From the NCBI GenBank assembly GCA_036557885.1, contig DATBGS010000145.1, forward strand, positions 45,840-109,839: 64,000 nt of DNA, written 5' to 3'. The DNA is from DATBGS01 sp036557885 (GTDB lineage Bacteria; Chloroflexota; Ktedonobacteria; Ktedonobacterales; DATBGS01). Shown piece after piece: positions 25,629 through 33,601 of this stretch (positions within the stretch are counted from its first letter, which is position 1; each line of letters opens with the position of its first letter). The notes beneath the pieces were generated by a model. The model did not search any database. It was given only the letters and a program-made list of their open reading frames with translations, and was not told the DNA's origin. The translations under genes and the position numbers were made by a program.

Positions 25629-26132
25629 ATGCTGGGACTGAGGGAGCGTCACCTCTTTATGAGGGGTGCGGATAGAGTGACCAAACTGGTCTATCACCTC
25701 TCTGGTGGGCGCCTGGGTGGTCGGCAGGGCAGGTACGATATGCTGCTGCTGACCACCACCGGGCGCAAGACAGGGCAGGCGCGCGTGCATACGTTGCTTT
25801 TTATCCGCGATGGGGCGTGCTATGTGGTCTGCGCCTCCAATTTTGGGGCGCCTACGCATCCCGCGTGGTATGTGAATCTGCGCGCCGATCCACACGCGCT
25901 GGTGCAGGATGGGAGCAGGCGGCTGGCGGTGGTGGCCTACGATGCCACCGGTGAGGAGCGCGAACGGCTCTGGGCGCGGCTGGCGAAGGTGTGGCCCTTT
26001 TTTAATTCGTATCAGCGCGGAAATCCACGCCTGATTCCGGTGGTGGTGCTGGCTCCAGAGGGGATGGCGGAATATGCGGGGCAAGCGCAGATGTCCAGAG
26101 GGGAAATGTCGGCTTTTGCGGGAGAAATGTAG
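25629..26132 (+). CDS. Deazaflavin(F420)-dependent nitroreductase/quinone reductase-like protein
   Basis: 167 residues starting MLGLRERHL; a shorter start at 25659 is possible. The segment RYDMLLLTTTGRKTGQARVHTLLFIRDGACYVVCASNFGAPTHPAWYVNLRADPHALVQ is the Ddn/DUF385 signature of split-barrel proteins that bind F420 in actinobacteria and Chloroflexota. The reaction is presumably reduction of quinones or nitro compounds. It follows the MFS gene by 79 bases on the same strand. Confidence 0.85.
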   Translation: MLGLRERHLFMRGADRVTKLVYHLSGGRLGGRQGRYDMLLLTTTGRKTGQARVHTLLFIRDGACYVVCASNFGAPTHPAWYVNLRADPHALVQDGSRRLAVVAYDATGEERERLWARLAKVWPFFNSYQRGNPRLIPVVVLAPEGMAEYAGQAQMSRGEMSAFAGEM

Positions 26133-26432
26133 AAAGTCCTGGTGCTTGCCGGTGGATGCGAGGGACAGCGACACCCACCGGCGAGCAGAAGGTACCCGCC
26201 CTGCCGTACACGGGGTGGTATAGTAAGAGAAAGGAAATGCCTTTGCCGCTCTGCTATTCCCTACAGGGTGGTTGGGTGGATTTCCCTGGCTCTGGAGTTT
26301 CTAACGCTTTAGCCGCGCTTTACCCTGTAATGTTTTTCTGAGGTTTTGCTATTTTTCTTATGTTATGGGAATATATAGCTTGATGACACAAGCCGCTGTT
26401 TCTGGCGCATCTGTGAGGAGGGTTCCGGCCTG
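26133..26432. other. Intergenic region before the sigma factor gene
   Basis: Contains a hairpin GCCGGTGG...CCACCGGC (about 26150-26184) of the extragenic palindrome kind, and an AT-rich stretch (26330-26400) that probably holds the promoter of the ECF sigma gene. No gene is supported here. Confidence 0.45.
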
Positions 26433-27125
26433 ATGGCTTCTTTTGCCCATGATCTTACCCTGCCATCTTCCTCAATGGATGCGGAATCGCTGGAGGTGCT
26501 GGCCCGCCGCGCGAAAACGCGCGACGCGCAGGGCTACGCGGCATTTGAGGCGCTTTTTCAGTATTTGAACGCCCCGATCTGCGATTATCTCGCGTATTTG
26601 CTGCATAATGTGGAATTGGCGCACGACCTGGCGCAGGACACGTTTTTTGCCGCCTGGCAAGCCTTGCCCGATACCCGCGAGGAGCTGCATGTGCGTGCCT
26701 GGTTTTTTCGGATTGCGACGAATAAAGCCTATTCGTATCTGCGCCGCCAGAAAATATTGACTATTCTGAGTGTGGAGGGATTTACCGCTACGCTGCTGGG
26801 GCGCGAGGCTGAGCCAGATATTCTGCCTGGTTTGAGCACGCCAGGGCCAGAAGATTACGTGGCGGAGGCGGAACTGGTGGCCGAGACGCTGCGGCGGCTT
26901 TCGCCGAAATATCGCACCTGTGTGTTGTTGCAGGACCAGGGTGGGTTCTCGCAGCGCGAGATTGCGCAGATTTTGCGTATCAGCGAGAAGACGGTGAGCG
27001 CGTATGTCAGTCGTGGGCGCCAGCAGTTTCTTCAGGTGTATAAGCAGTTGGAGCGCGAGGAGGGCGACCAGCCAGGTAAGTCGGCAAAACGCAGCCGGAA
27101 GCCCAGGCGCATGACGGGTGCATGA
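26433..27125 (+). CDS. ECF-type RNA polymerase sigma factor
   Basis: 230 residues with a strong GAGGAGGG site. Region 2 spans about 40-110 (YLLHNVELAHDLAQDTFFAAWQALPD, then RAWFFRIATNKAYSYLRRQK). Region 4 spans about 150-205 (LRRLSPKYRTCVLLQDQGGFSQREIAQILRISEKTVSAYVSRGRQQF). The basic tail SAKRSRKPRR is unusual. The next gene overlaps its stop and encodes a zinc-finger anti-sigma factor. Confidence 0.9.
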   Translation: MASFAHDLTLPSSSMDAESLEVLARRAKTRDAQGYAAFEALFQYLNAPICDYLAYLLHNVELAHDLAQDTFFAAWQALPDTREELHVRAWFFRIATNKAYSYLRRQKILTILSVEGFTATLLGREAEPDILPGLSTPGPEDYVAEAELVAETLRRLSPKYRTCVLLQDQGGFSQREIAQILRISEKTVSAYVSRGRQQFLQVYKQLEREEGDQPGKSAKRSRKPRRMTGA

Positions 27126-28260
27126 GGCGCTGCGCAGGCATAGATGGCTGCTGTTGGGATGTTTTAGCAAGGGGGACGCGCTTCCTCTGGTGAGAAGCGC
27201 GGCCAGCCATGAGCAGATGGAAACGATGAAGAACACATACCCTTTCCCGTGCCCAGAGTGGGCAGACGCTTTGGCAGCGCTGCACCCCGATGATCTTTCG
27301 GCGGTGCAGCAGATGGAGTTGGAGGCGCATCTTGCGACCTGCCCGGCCTGCTCTCAGGTCCGCGCGGGGTATCGGGCGATGGCGTCTCGCATTGAGCGGC
27401 TGCCTTCGGTCAGGCCGCTCGCTGAACTGCCAGAGCAGTTTATGCGGGAATGGGCCGCGTATGAGAGTATCCCTACGAAGCCTGGCCCGGTTCCTGAGCG
27501 GGCAGCGTTGGAGCGGGCGCTGCATCTGGTGCCCGCGCGCCCGCGCCCGGCAACCCAGGTGGCACGCGAGGAGGGCGCGGCGGCGCCAGTTATGACGCTG
27601 GTGGCCCCGCCTGAAGAAGACAGCAAAGACCCGGATGATGCGCGTTTGCGGCTGGCAGACCGGGAAAAACCGGCGCTTGCTGAAGCCTATGTGGGGTTGA
27701 GCCAGCTTGCCGGGCGCGAGGTGACGGGTCTGGCCGGGCTGCCGGAGCGCCTCCCCAAGGCGATGGCAGTGCTTCCGCCGTTGTTCTCATTTGCCCGGCC
27801 CGCGCGAGATACGGCGTCCTGGCAGACGCTGGTGGCCTGCTTTGTGATTGTGCCGCTGCTGCTGGTGATTATGCCGCTGAGCGTGCTTCAGCGTCTGGGC
27901 GATACCGCGTCTGGGAGCACGCTGGATGCGTACATTCAGCCGCTTTCGTTCGCGCAGAAGTGTACAGGCTTGTTGGGTCTTCCAGAGGTTGCGATGACGC
28001 TGGATAATAGCCGAGATGACCAGCCGCTCGATTGGCATATCAGTATTCTGGATACAGACCCCAGCGGCTCGCTGCCCTGGGCAAAAGCGAGCGAGATGAG
28101 CGGGATGGTGCCTGCGGGGGCACGTTCTACCTTTACGCTTATCCCGCTGGGGGTGCTGTGCGAGATTATGCAGGGTGCTCCCGCGCCGATAGAGTATCAT
28201 ATCATTTTCTACTCGCAAGGCCAGCGCACCACGATTACTGACCGGGTGACGCCGCCCTGA
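27118..28260 (+). CDS. Membrane-spanning zinc-finger anti-sigma factor
   Basis: 380 residues if read from GTG 27118, which overlaps the sigma stop by 8 bases. An ATG at 27226 would still keep the whole domain, and no strong ribosome site separates the two. The anti-sigma zinc motif is CPEWADALAALH...HLATCPAC (residues about 45-80). After an Ala/Pro linker one membrane helix (LVACFVIVPLLLVIMPLSVL) leads to an extracellular C-terminal domain of about 130 residues. It should hold the ECF factor at the membrane until a signal acts; the signal is unknown. Confidence 0.82.
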   Translation: MHEALRRHRWLLLGCFSKGDALPLVRSAASHEQMETMKNTYPFPCPEWADALAALHPDDLSAVQQMELEAHLATCPACSQVRAGYRAMASRIERLPSVRPLAELPEQFMREWAAYESIPTKPGPVPERAALERALHLVPARPRPATQVAREEGAAAPVMTLVAPPEEDSKDPDDARLRLADREKPALAEAYVGLSQLAGREVTGLAGLPERLPKAMAVLPPLFSFARPARDTASWQTLVACFVIVPLLLVIMPLSVLQRLGDTASGSTLDAYIQPLSFAQKCTGLLGLPEVAMTLDNSRDDQPLDWHISILDTDPSGSLPWAKASEMSGMVPAGARSTFTLIPLGVLCEIMQGAPAPIEYHIIFYSQGQRTTITDRVTPP

Positions 28261-28385
28261 AGCGCGCGACCTCTTCCATGTTGTGGCATATTTTGTGCAT
28301 CTGCTGAGTAGCAGGGGTTCGGGCGTTCGTTTTCAGCGCTTGCCAGGGGAAGTGAGCCGCGCCAGCCCTGAAAGCGAGGCAGAAG

Positions 28386-29576
28386 ATGTCGTTGGCGCAA
28401 CAGCCCACCCGCGATGAGTTGCGGCAACACAACCCGGAGCGGCAGCCTCAGCCGCAACACTCTGCTGATGAACACTCCGGGGGTGAGCATCCCAGAAATC
28501 GCCACGAGGCAAAAGCGATAGCCCATTCGTTTGCCAACTTTTGGAAAAAGGTCAATAACGACTGGGTTTTTAATCTGTCGGCGATGCTGGCCTATAACCT
28601 CTTGATGTCTATTTTTCCGCTGCTGGCGCTGCTGCTGGCTTTGTTTGGGCTGTTTCTGGGCGGGCTGGGGAAGGCCGCGCAAGACCAGTTTATCGCCGGG
28701 CTGACCAATGGGATTCCGGGCGGAGGCGGCGAATTGATCCAGGGTGCCCTGCATCGCCTGGCGCAAGGCTCTGGCGTGTTTGCTATCATCAGCCTTGTGG
28801 TGAGCGCCTGGTTTGGCTCGCGGCTGTTTGTGGCGATTGAAAACTGTTTTGGCATTATCTTTCGGCTGCCTTCGCGCTCGTTTGTGCGCCAGAATCTCAT
28901 CGCGCTGGGCATGCTGTTGATCTTTGTGGTGCTGATCCCCATTTTGCTGGCGGTGTCTGCGCTGCCTTCGTTCCTCTCAACGACGGTGGTGCAGCGGCTC
29001 TTTGGCCCATCAACGGCGACGACCATCTTGCTCTTGCTGATCAGTCTGGTGGTGGGCTATATCATTGCTACCGTGCTCTTTTTGACGATCTATATGGTGC
29101 TGCCCAATCGTTCGCTGCGCATTCAGGATGCCTGGCGAGGCGCGCTGATTGCCGGGGCACTGCTGGAAGTGTATGTCGTGGCTTTTCCATTCTATGCCGC
29201 CCAATTTCTGAAGCCGGATAGCTATGGCTCAACCGCCGGGTTTGCGGTGCTGATTCTGGTGTTTTTCTATTACTTTGGGGTGATTTTGCTGCTGGGCGCG
29301 GAGATTAACTCGTTCTGGACGGGCCAGCGGCAGACTGATGCGAATCTGCCAGGGATTCTCTACGAGTTGCAGGTGCGCAACAGTGCTGATGGGGCCGCCG
29401 GACCAACCGCCGGGCACCCAAGGGAGAATTTGCAGGCTGACCGTACCGGCCTGGACCTGACGATGACGCCCGCAGAACAGGTGTTGCAGCCGCCTGGGAT
29501 GAAGAAGGACAAGGATGGAGAGCGAGAATCCCCGCCCCAGGCCGAGCAGGATGCGGCGACGCCCACGCCTTCGTGA
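28386..29576 (+). CDS. YihY/BrkB family membrane protein
   Basis: 396 residues: a hydrophilic N-terminus of about 55, six membrane helices (about 65-310), then a charged Pro/Glu tail. YihY/BrkB markers are LSAMLAYNLLMSIFPLLALLLALFG, VSAWFGSRLFVAIENCFGIIF, YMVLPNRSLRIQDAWRGALIAGALLE and FYYFGVILLLGAEINSFW. The biochemical role is unsettled; the old ribonuclease BN assignment was wrong for this family. Confidence 0.88.
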   Translation: MSLAQQPTRDELRQHNPERQPQPQHSADEHSGGEHPRNRHEAKAIAHSFANFWKKVNNDWVFNLSAMLAYNLLMSIFPLLALLLALFGLFLGGLGKAAQDQFIAGLTNGIPGGGGELIQGALHRLAQGSGVFAIISLVVSAWFGSRLFVAIENCFGIIFRLPSRSFVRQNLIALGMLLIFVVLIPILLAVSALPSFLSTTVVQRLFGPSTATTILLLLISLVVGYIIATVLFLTIYMVLPNRSLRIQDAWRGALIAGALLEVYVVAFPFYAAQFLKPDSYGSTAGFAVLILVFFYYFGVILLLGAEINSFWTGQRQTDANLPGILYELQVRNSADGAAGPTAGHPRENLQADRTGLDLTMTPAEQVLQPPGMKKDKDGERESPPQAEQDAATPTPS

Positions 29577-29616
29577 TGCCCGGTGCTGCTGCCAGAGGGC
29601 GGCAAGGGAAGCCGCA

Positions 29617-29937
29617 TCACGCTGGCGCTTTCTCTTTGAGGCGCAATTCAAGTTCCTGGCCCAAGGCAGCGGCAAAGCGCGTCAAGAGGGAGAGCTTGGG
29701 GTCTGCCTCTCCGCGTTCCAGGCGGGCAACGGCGGCAGGTGTCATCTCCAGGCGCTTTGCCAGTTCCTTTTGAGAGATGCCGAGTTCTTCTCTCTTAGCT
29801 GCCAGGGCATGAATCAGCAGACGCTTGCGTACCCTGGCCTCCACCCTTGCCGGAAACTCTGGGTCGGTTTTTGCTCGTTCAGCGATGAATGCTTCCAGGT
29901 CGTCTTGTTCCTCGTCGTCTTCTTCAGAATACATCAT
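29617..29937 (-). CDS. XRE-type HTH antitoxin (HigA-like)
   Basis: 106 residues from MMYSEEDDEE; the longer frame to 30012 starts within the toxin-antitoxin spacer. An acidic N-terminal 30 residues precede the Cro/C1 helix-turn-helix (REELGISQKELAKRLEMTPAAVARLERGEADPKLSLLTRFAAAL). It lies 92 bases downstream of a RelE/HigB-like toxin, matching higBA order (toxin first). It should neutralise the toxin and repress the operon. Confidence 0.83.
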   Translation of the reverse strand: MMYSEEDDEEQDDLEAFIAERAKTDPEFPARVEARVRKRLLIHALAAKREELGISQKELAKRLEMTPAAVARLERGEADPKLSLLTRFAAALGQELELRLKEKAPA

Positions 29938-30029
29938 ATCTTTTCCCTTATGAGCTATTAGCGAGTTCTTCGCGCTTGTGAGAGCATGATACCAGTGTAC
30001 ATCAGTTTTCACCCTATCCGCAAAGGCAA

Positions 30030-30407
30030 TTATGTTTGCTTTAACCTTCTACCGCGCTCCCGCCAGTCTTTCAAACGCCGCTCTGCAAGCCTGATTTTAT
30101 CTGGAGGAGTCTGCTGGGTCTTCTTTGAGAATGCCTCTAAAGCAAGGAGGATGTGATGATAGCTCCCTTCAGCGGCAAATAAGATGCGATAGCTTTGTGT
30201 CTCACCATCTGCTCTCACCTCATAAATATCGCCTCGAAGATGGCGAGCAAGCAGCAATCCTCTCTGGGCCACTACCCTCATTTCTGACGCCACAGCTTCC
30301 GAATCTTCGGTTGAAAGCCTTGCAAGAAACTCATGCACTGGTTGTGAGCCGCTGGCCGTTTTGTAGAATCGCCAGCGTCGCTTGTGCTGCTCCTGCCCAT
30401 CTGTCAT
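30030..30407 (-). CDS. RelE/HigB-like toxin (phage Gp49-like)
   Basis: 125 residues. RRWRFYKTASGSQPVHEFLARLS at the N-terminus, GLLLARHLRGDIYEVRADGETQSYRILFAAEG in the middle and LALEAFSKKTQQTPPDKIRLAERRLKDW at the end are the hallmarks of the Gp49/HigB branch of RelE toxins, ribosome-dependent mRNA interferases. Its ATG overlaps the stop of the SHMT-like gene by four bases, so translation is coupled to a metabolic gene, an uncommon setting for a toxin. Confidence 0.85.
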   Translation of the reverse strand: MTDGQEQHKRRWRFYKTASGSQPVHEFLARLSTEDSEAVASEMRVVAQRGLLLARHLRGDIYEVRADGETQSYRILFAAEGSYHHILLALEAFSKKTQQTPPDKIRLAERRLKDWRERGRRLKQT

Positions 30408-31765
30408 ATTCCGTCGCCTTTGCCACTTTGTACCACGTAACGCATATGCTGAAACCCTGTGCGGAATGCTACGACCTCAGCGCGCAGGCTGGCGGCGTCC
30501 TCGCCATGCAGCAGGATGCGCGCAATGAAGCGCGCCACGCGGGGCATCTCTTCCGGCCCCATGCCCCAGCGCACCAGTTCTTGCACGCCCAGGCGCAGGC
30601 CGTTCTGGTCGCCCGCGACTTCTGGAAGCGGCAGGCCAATGCCTGTTGCCAGGAGATTGGCTGGCTCCAATAGCCGAGCGGCGCGTGTGCCTCCGTTCCA
30701 GCGCCGGGCATCCAGCGCGAGGTGATGCGTCTGGGTGTAGTCTGGCGCGTGCCCGGCCACCGGCAGACTTTCTGCGGCCAGCGCGCGGGCCAATGCCTGA
30801 GCCGTTTCGATGCAGCGCGCGGCATACTCGTGCCCATAAACGAGCAGATCGTTAAGGCAGACGGTCAGGGCGGCCACGCGCCCAAGGTCGTTGTTGGCCG
30901 TCAGGCCGGGGTAGAGGATGGCGTCCAGGCGTTGGGCCAACGCCGCGTCATTGGTCAGGATCAGGCCGCCAGGCGGCCCGCCCAGCGCTTTATAGGTTGA
31001 AGAGGTGATGACATCTGCGCCTTCGACCAGGGGCTGCTGGAAGGCTTCGCCCGCAACCAGCAGCGAGAGGTGCGCGGCGTCAAAGAGTACCCGCGCGCCC
31101 ACGCGATCTGCAATGGCGCGCACTTCGCGGATGGGATAGGGCGCAAAGGCGAGGCTTCCGCCCAGGATGATGAGGCGGGGCCGGGCGGCTTCTACTTCTG
31201 CCGTCAGCGCGTCCAGATCAATGTGCCAGGTGGCGGTGGCCTCATCGGTGAGGATGGGGATGGGGCGCACATCCAGCCCGTAGAGGCCGGGCGCAGCAAA
31301 GGGTTGGTGGGTGGCGTGGCCGCCTGCTGCTGGGGGCAGGCTGAAGATCACGTCGCCGGAGCGCGTCGTCGCCATAAAGACGGCCAGATTGGACATGGCG
31401 CCGCTCAGGGGGCGCGTTTCGGCGTAGGCGCAGCGAAAGACCTGACGCGCTAATTCGCTGGCAATGACTTCTAGTTCTTCGCCCGGCCCCAGGCCCGTCT
31501 CATATTTATCGCCGGGGTAGCCCAGGCTGGGGCGCGTGCCAATGCCGGAGGCCACCAGCGCGGCGACTGCGGGATTTTGGACGTTGGTGGCGGCGTTCAG
31601 GTTGAGGCATTCGCGGTCCACCCAGCGGGCCTGCTCCTCCACCAGCGCGCCGATATGCCGCAGCCGCGCCTCCGGCGCGAGGTCCGCCGAGCGCGCCGCC
31701 AGCGCTCTATAGCGTTGATTGACCCCTTCCGGTGCCCAGGGGCCAAGGGTTGAAGAAGATTCCAT
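30404..31765 (-). CDS. Serine hydroxymethyltransferase-family PLP enzyme
   Basis: 453 residues with GGAGG before the ATG. SHMT-like features are the N-terminal LNAATNVQNPAVAALVASGIGTRPSLGYPGDKYETGLG, the PLP phosphate region ETRPLSGAMSNLAVFMA, the aspartate in VLFDAAHLSLL, and the Schiff-base lysine in TSSTYKALGGPPGG. The catalytic block differs from housekeeping GlyA (THKTLRGPRGG), so a specialised aldolase or alpha-methylserine-type enzyme is possible. Toxin and antitoxin genes follow in the same operon. Confidence 0.78.
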   Translation of the reverse strand: MESSSTLGPWAPEGVNQRYRALAARSADLAPEARLRHIGALVEEQARWVDRECLNLNAATNVQNPAVAALVASGIGTRPSLGYPGDKYETGLGPGEELEVIASELARQVFRCAYAETRPLSGAMSNLAVFMATTRSGDVIFSLPPAAGGHATHQPFAAPGLYGLDVRPIPILTDEATATWHIDLDALTAEVEAARPRLIILGGSLAFAPYPIREVRAIADRVGARVLFDAAHLSLLVAGEAFQQPLVEGADVITSSTYKALGGPPGGLILTNDAALAQRLDAILYPGLTANNDLGRVAALTVCLNDLLVYGHEYAARCIETAQALARALAAESLPVAGHAPDYTQTHHLALDARRWNGGTRAARLLEPANLLATGIGLPLPEVAGDQNGLRLGVQELVRWGMGPEEMPRVARFIARILLHGEDAASLRAEVVAFRTGFQHMRYVVQSGKGDGI

Positions 31766-31847
31766 TGCCTGCCACCTCCATCTTCAAGCAGCTTGCAGCG
31801 GCGCCTGCTCGCCTCAAAGAGCGGTTATAAAATTGGGGTCTTGTTGG

Positions 31848-31895
31848 CTATTCGGTCAGTAGTTCTTCCAAAAAATCCTCGCTGTCAGCGGCCAT
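31848..31895 (-). CDS. Possible 15-residue leader peptide
   Basis: An acidic peptide MAADSEDFLEELLTE with an excellent ribosome site (AAGGAGGG, five bases before the ATG). It lies 82 bases upstream of the SHMT-like gene on the same strand. It may be a leader peptide or a tiny independent protein. Only the ribosome site supports it; no homologue is recognised. Confidence 0.35.
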   Translation of the reverse strand: MAADSEDFLEELLTE

Positions 31896-31968
31896 TTCAG
31901 CCCTCCTTCGAGGCTTGTGTATGCTGGGGAGGTGAGGATTATTGCATGATTGTATAAAGGCACCTATG

Positions 31969-31992
31969 AATAATTGCGCTTCTGCAATTATT
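31969..31992. terminator. AT-rich hairpin between minus-strand genes
   Basis: Perfect 9-bp arms AATAATTGC / GCAATTATT with a six-base loop, 25 bases after the DUF3052 gene. On the gene strand the T-run after the stem is short, so it is a weak terminator candidate; it could equally act as an attenuator. Confidence 0.45.
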
Positions 31993-32017
31993 TTATCATA
32001 CCGCCTGAACGGTAAGC

Positions 32018-32428
32018 TTACTGCCCGCGCTCACGCCGGTCTTTGCGAATGACAAAGCGCGTGCCGTATTCCTGTTCGGAGAGCGAGGCGATTTTGTTGT
32101 CTACCAGATCGGTTTGGAGGGCGGCGGCCTGGAGGTCTTCCCAGGTGAAGGTGAGGCCACGCGCGCGGGCGTGTTTTTTGTTGGGGATGATGGTCCAGAT
32201 CGCGCCGCTCGGCACAATCTGGCGCTGGAGGTCGGCAAAGGTTTCGGTGAGCCTGGCAAGCTCTGTGGGCCAGAAGAAGATGAGGTCGTAGCGCTGGCTC
32301 TCGGTCATCTCTTCGATGCTGGCGTCCTGGCAGCTTTGTTTGAGCAGCGCGGCACTTTCGGCGGGGGCACTCAGCAGGCAGATGCGGTGCCCTGGCTTGA
32401 TGCCTAGTTTGGTTGAGAGATCAGCCAT
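32018..32428 (-). CDS. DUF3052-like protein
   Basis: 136 residues starting MADLSTKLGIKPGHRICLLSAP; a longer frame extends out of phase into the upstream DinB gene and is not credible. The pattern KLGIKPGHRICLLSAPAE...YDLIFFWPTELARLTETFADLQRQIVPSGAIWTIIPNKKHARARG is a compact Rossmann-like fold of the DUF3052 type. No function is known. It follows the DinB gene by 7 bases, so the two form an operon. Confidence 0.65.
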   Translation of the reverse strand: MADLSTKLGIKPGHRICLLSAPAESAALLKQSCQDASIEEMTESQRYDLIFFWPTELARLTETFADLQRQIVPSGAIWTIIPNKKHARARGLTFTWEDLQAAALQTDLVDNKIASLSEQEYGTRFVIRKDRRERGQ

Positions 32429-32435
32429 TGTTACC

Positions 32436-32918
32436 CTACAGATCAGGAACGGGGAAGCCGTGCATGCCGCAGGTGAGGAACAATTCGCCGCCGTGATGCA
32501 GGTCATGCTCCAGCACGTGCCAGATGATCCATTGGCGCGATTGCACGCCGTAGTTGCGCGATGGGAACTGCTGATCGAGGTCGGCGGGCGTCCAGCGCGC
32601 CAGGCACTCATGGACGATGCTCCAGGTGGCCTCCAGCCCCTGCACCAGTTCGGCGGCGCTTTGCTGTACCGGGTCTATGTCATCCCAGGCTACCAGTGGC
32701 CGGATGGCCGGGTCACCCTCACCCATGTTGATATGAAACCAGGCCACGCGCCCGGCGATGATATGCGCGGCCAGGTTGCCGATGGAGCGCAGCGTTGGCG
32801 TTGAGCGCAGGGCAAGCTGCTCCGCTAAAAGCGGCGTTATTGAGGTGATCAGGTGTTTTTGATAGGTGGACCAGCCCTCATAAAACGGGGCCAGGGAGGT
32901 GCGGGTATTCTTAGCCAT
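32436..32918 (-). CDS. DinB family protein
   Basis: 160 residues with GGGGAG before the ATG. DinB-superfamily helices include LRSIGNLAAHIIAGRVAWFH and the C-terminal metal motif WHVLEHDLHHGGELFLTCGMHG, giving the three expected histidines. It belongs to a different DinB subgroup from the protein at 7672-8154. It is translated just ahead of the DUF3052 gene. The activity is unknown. Confidence 0.82.
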   Translation of the reverse strand: MAKNTRTSLAPFYEGWSTYQKHLITSITPLLAEQLALRSTPTLRSIGNLAAHIIAGRVAWFHINMGEGDPAIRPLVAWDDIDPVQQSAAELVQGLEATWSIVHECLARWTPADLDQQFPSRNYGVQSRQWIIWHVLEHDLHHGGELFLTCGMHGFPVPDL

Positions 32919-33128
32919 CTTTCTCCCCTGCTAAGGCATGATAGATTGGTTACGGTTTCGATGTTGAAGATACGTCTACTACCATGCAGTATAGCATGAA
33001 GCGACCCATCCCGGTCCCGTCGCGTCTACCTGTCCCCGCAGGGGCAACCTGCCCCGGCGCCCCTCGAAAACGGGAGTGAAGGACTGGCCGGAGGGCAAGT
33101 TGGTGCGCTTCAGGGTGTGAGAGGACGG

Positions 33129-33151
33129 CCCGGCAGGGACGCCGGGGCTAC
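33129..33151. repeat. Short extragenic palindromic repeat, copy 2
   Basis: Identical over 23 bases to the copy at 17090-17112. It lies in the gap (32919-33184) between the DinB gene and the FHA operon, next to other GC palindromes (about 33025-33055). Confidence 0.7.
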
Positions 33152-33184
33152 AGGCGGGGACGGCCCGGCAAGGCTGAGAAAGTC

Positions 33185-33601
33185 CTATAGCCACTCGCCG
33201 CCGCGATAGCGCCAGCCGACAAAGAAGGTGCGCAGTGGCCCCTGGCTGATGACGAAGACGCTCAGCCAGACAAAGGTGTAATGCCAGATGAACTGGCCTC
33301 CCGTTGGGCCGGGCTTCAGGCCGGGCAAGCCCACTGTTCTAAGCAGCAGCCAGAGAAAGGCCGCCTCCCAGATGGCGGCCAGCACCTGAAAGAACGTCGG
33401 CCAGTCCTGGTCCCAGCGGTAGGTGATGAGGAGTTGATAGACGGCATCCCAGCCAAAGCCAAAGAGCAGCACGTAGGCCAGCACCAGAAACGGCGTCTTG
33501 AAATCGTGGAAGATCAGGCCAAAGATGGCTGTCACCAGCGAGCCAGCCGTCGCAAACAACAGCAAGCGCGTTTCCCAGCGGCCCAGCAGCGTTGGAGTCA
33601 T
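33185..33601 (-). CDS. Small integral membrane protein of the FHA-flavoprotein operon
   Basis: 138 residues, four hydrophobic segments (LLLFATAGSLVTAIFGLI, PFLVLAYVLLFGFGWDAVYQLL, a third around FFQVLAAIWEAAFLWLLL and a fourth around YTFVWLSVFVISQGPL). Aromatic residues are abundant (WDAVYQLLITYRWDQDWPTFF, GQFIWHYTF). I do not recognise the family. Its ATG overlaps the stop of the FHA-flavoprotein gene by four bases, so the two are translationally coupled and probably work together at the membrane. Confidence 0.7.
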   Translation of the reverse strand: MTPTLLGRWETRLLLFATAGSLVTAIFGLIFHDFKTPFLVLAYVLLFGFGWDAVYQLLITYRWDQDWPTFFQVLAAIWEAAFLWLLLRTVGLPGLKPGPTGGQFIWHYTFVWLSVFVISQGPLRTFFVGWRYRGGEWL

